Positions 62,857-64,000 of a DNA stretch of 64,000 bases are shown in pieces. Numbering within the stretch: the first letter of the stretch is position 1; every line of letters begins with the position of its first letter. This DNA comes from Henriciella sp. (lineage in GTDB: Bacteria > Pseudomonadota > Alphaproteobacteria > Caulobacterales > Hyphomonadaceae). Below the pieces are notes generated by a model that saw only the letters and a program-made list of their open reading frames with translations, ran no database searches and was not told the DNA's origin. Location of the stretch: contig JAEPOM010000004.1 of NCBI GenBank assembly GCA_017642885.1, forward strand, positions 124,001 through 188,000, given 5' to 3'. The translations under genes and the position numbers were made by a program.

Positions 62857-64000
62857 TCAATCGATCCAGACGGGAGACGACCACGCGCGTTCTTGAAGCG
62901 TCAGAGGCAATTGCGGATTAGGCGGCGTGCCTGCCCGAACCGCATCCCATGTACTCCAGCGACAGGTTGGGTTTTCCAGGACCCGGACATAATAAGCGCT
63001 GACCTGATTTGGGTCATAGCTCGGATCCTGCCACAAGGCTTTGAGCTCGCCAGCGCCTGTCCCAGGATTGGTCGCACACGTCGAGATGTCTACTGAGGCG
63101 CCATTGTCAGCGCATCTATGCGTTTCTCGATCGGGCGCGCTGCCATCGGAGCAGGCCACATCATAGAGAGCTTCGCGAGCGGTTCCGTTTTCTGCCCAGA
63201 CTTTCACGATCTGGAGACGTTGCAACGGTGCGGATAATGGATCCTGAATGGCCCAGGCGAGGAGGCTGGGAGCTTCAGAATCAGATCTCGCAAGGTTCCC
63301 ACCCATTGGGACACCGCCTGCATAAGCCTGATCGAGCAGGTCAGAGGCGTTGAGAATACTTGCATCGTAATCACCAGCGAAGAGGCGCACTTTCATGCGC
63401 GGCCCCGTCGTGCCGAACGTTTCGCGATTGCGCATGCCCTGGAATAGGTCATCGCGTGTATTCGCTTGAGCCCAAACGCCCACAAGTCCGGACGCGCTGA
63501 ACTTCGCGCCGGTCAAAACGCGTCGATTGGTGGCGTCCGGGACATCTGCCCAATCCGTGTAACCTTCTGGTGGAACAGAACTGCGCATCCGAGGGCCAGC
63601 GCCGTCGGTGGGGAATTTTCCCCAATGCGTCTCTTCATCAAGCGTGGCCGCCGCAATATGCGTGTCACTTGAGCCAATAAAACCAAATTCATAAGGGTTG
63701 GTGCCAAGCTCCTCCGCCAGAGCAATACCGCGCGCCAAGGTCGGGCGAACGTAATCACCTTCATTCACCGTCGACTTTGCTGAGCTGCCGATGAAATAGT
63801 CATATTGCTCGAAATTGGCCCACTCATCATTCGGGGAGAGTGATGGATGCGTCTCGGATGTACCTTTGATCTGGGTGATTTCGACGATGGGTTCGTTACG
63901 AAGCCGGGTGAGGGCGTACGTCTCGGTTAGAGGTTCGCCGTCATAGGTCCGAAGCGCGAACATCTCGCCATTTGATCCATTTGAATTGTGCGGAATAGCG
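62857..64000 (-). CDS. DUF3604 family protein, C-terminal part (cut by window edge)
   Basis: The frame is open to the right edge: about 381 C-terminal residues are visible, with PHNSNGSNGEMF just before the internal ATG at 63963. PHN and the following ETHPSLSPNDEWANFE, GFIGSSDTHIAA and FGTTGPRMKVRLFAGDY match DUF3604, a PHP-like family of predicted metal-dependent hydrolases. Cysteines in the last 110 residues (about six) may form disulfides, fitting an exported protein. The N-terminus and any signal peptide lie outside the window. Confidence 0.85.
   Translation of the reverse strand, partial: AIPHNSNGSNGEMFALRTYDGEPLTETYALTRLRNEPIVEITQIKGTSETHPSLSPNDEWANFEQYDYFIGSSAKSTVNEGDYVRPTLARGIALAEELGTNPYEFGFIGSSDTHIAAATLDEETHWGKFPTDGAGPRMRSSVPPEGYTDWADVPDATNRRVLTGAKFSASGLVGVWAQANTRDDLFQGMRNRETFGTTGPRMKVRLFAGDYDASILNASDLLDQAYAGGVPMGGNLARSDSEAPSLLAWAIQDPLSAPLQRLQIVKVWAENGTAREALYDVACSDGSAPDRETHRCADNGASVDISTCATNPGTGAGELKALWQDPSYDPNQVSAYYVRVLENPTCRWSTWDAVRAGTPPNPQLPLTLQERAWSSPVWID

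Noticed and set aside
1-64000. Mobile elements, tRNA/rRNA genes, CRISPR arrays, riboswitches
   Set aside because: I saw no transposase or integrase, no terminal repeats with target duplication, no cloverleaf and no repeat-spacer pattern; a covariance search could still find small RNAs I cannot see.

Overview
The window looks like a chromosomal segment of an alphaproteobacterium. By inference it is a marine, Caulobacterales/Hyphomonadaceae-like organism. Pointers are the acpS-rnc-era, pdxJ, pyrE and RSH-rpoZ block, a 14-subunit complex I operon with separate nuoC and nuoD followed by birA-coaX-rnj-mce-DUF1467, a heme pathway HemB without the zinc cysteines, and fairly high GC. No tRNA, rRNA, CRISPR array, insertion sequence or prophage was recognised, and gene density is about 95%. 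Assignments rest on motif recognition by eye; no database search was run.

Region 1 (1-5.4 kb, minus strand) is a tightly overlapped housekeeping operon: rpoZ, a bifunctional (p)ppGpp synthetase/hydrolase, pyrE, pdxJ, acpS, rnc and era (era is cut by the window edge). A good sigma70-type promoter precedes rpoZ. Region 2 (5.4-13.5 kb) has a type-5 uracil-DNA glycosylase and lemA on the plus strand, a strong terminator, then on the minus strand a complete TRAP transporter (DctP-Q-M), the leucyl/arginyl protein transferase Bpt, an SLC13/RCK permease and an unlinked MotB.

Region 3 (13.6-19.7 kb) has a 3-hydroxyisobutyrate dehydrogenase-like gene coupled to TRIC-channel, DUF389, DUF1801 and 2H-phosphoesterase genes. 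The last is split by an apparent frameshift. Two tandem paralogous 131-residue GRAM/PH-like genes, hemB and a GNAT acetyltransferase lie on the other strand. Region 4 (19.7-29.0 kb) carries an acyl-CoA dehydrogenase and a 3-hydroxyisobutyryl-CoA hydrolase (with the dehydrogenase at 13.6 kb, three probable valine-breakdown steps), a TPR protein, a membrane LytTR regulator, a TauD-type dioxygenase, a trypsin-like protease, an SDR and a SulP transporter.

Region 5 (29.0-41.6 kb) is the accessory-looking part. It has a MarR regulator with an operator-like inverted repeat, a small outer-membrane-like protein, an AceE-type E1/transketolase without an E2 partner, and a lipoprotein cytochrome c. It also has a small secreted four-cysteine protein next to a 1013-residue outer-membrane protein with stalk, barrel and Ig-like domains, a pair of small membrane proteins divergent from a MmyB-type regulator across a perfect 15-bp palindrome, a secreted M24 peptidase and a GT87 mannosyltransferase-like protein.

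Region 6 (41.7-61.7 kb) is the nuoA-N operon. It is interrupted by four extra genes: a multi-pass membrane protein, a VOC protein, a two-helix membrane protein and a 36-residue microprotein with overlapped start and stop. The operon runs on into birA, coaX, RNase J, methylmalonyl-CoA epimerase and DUF1467. The window closes with argE and a DUF3604 protein on the minus strand, the latter cut by the edge.
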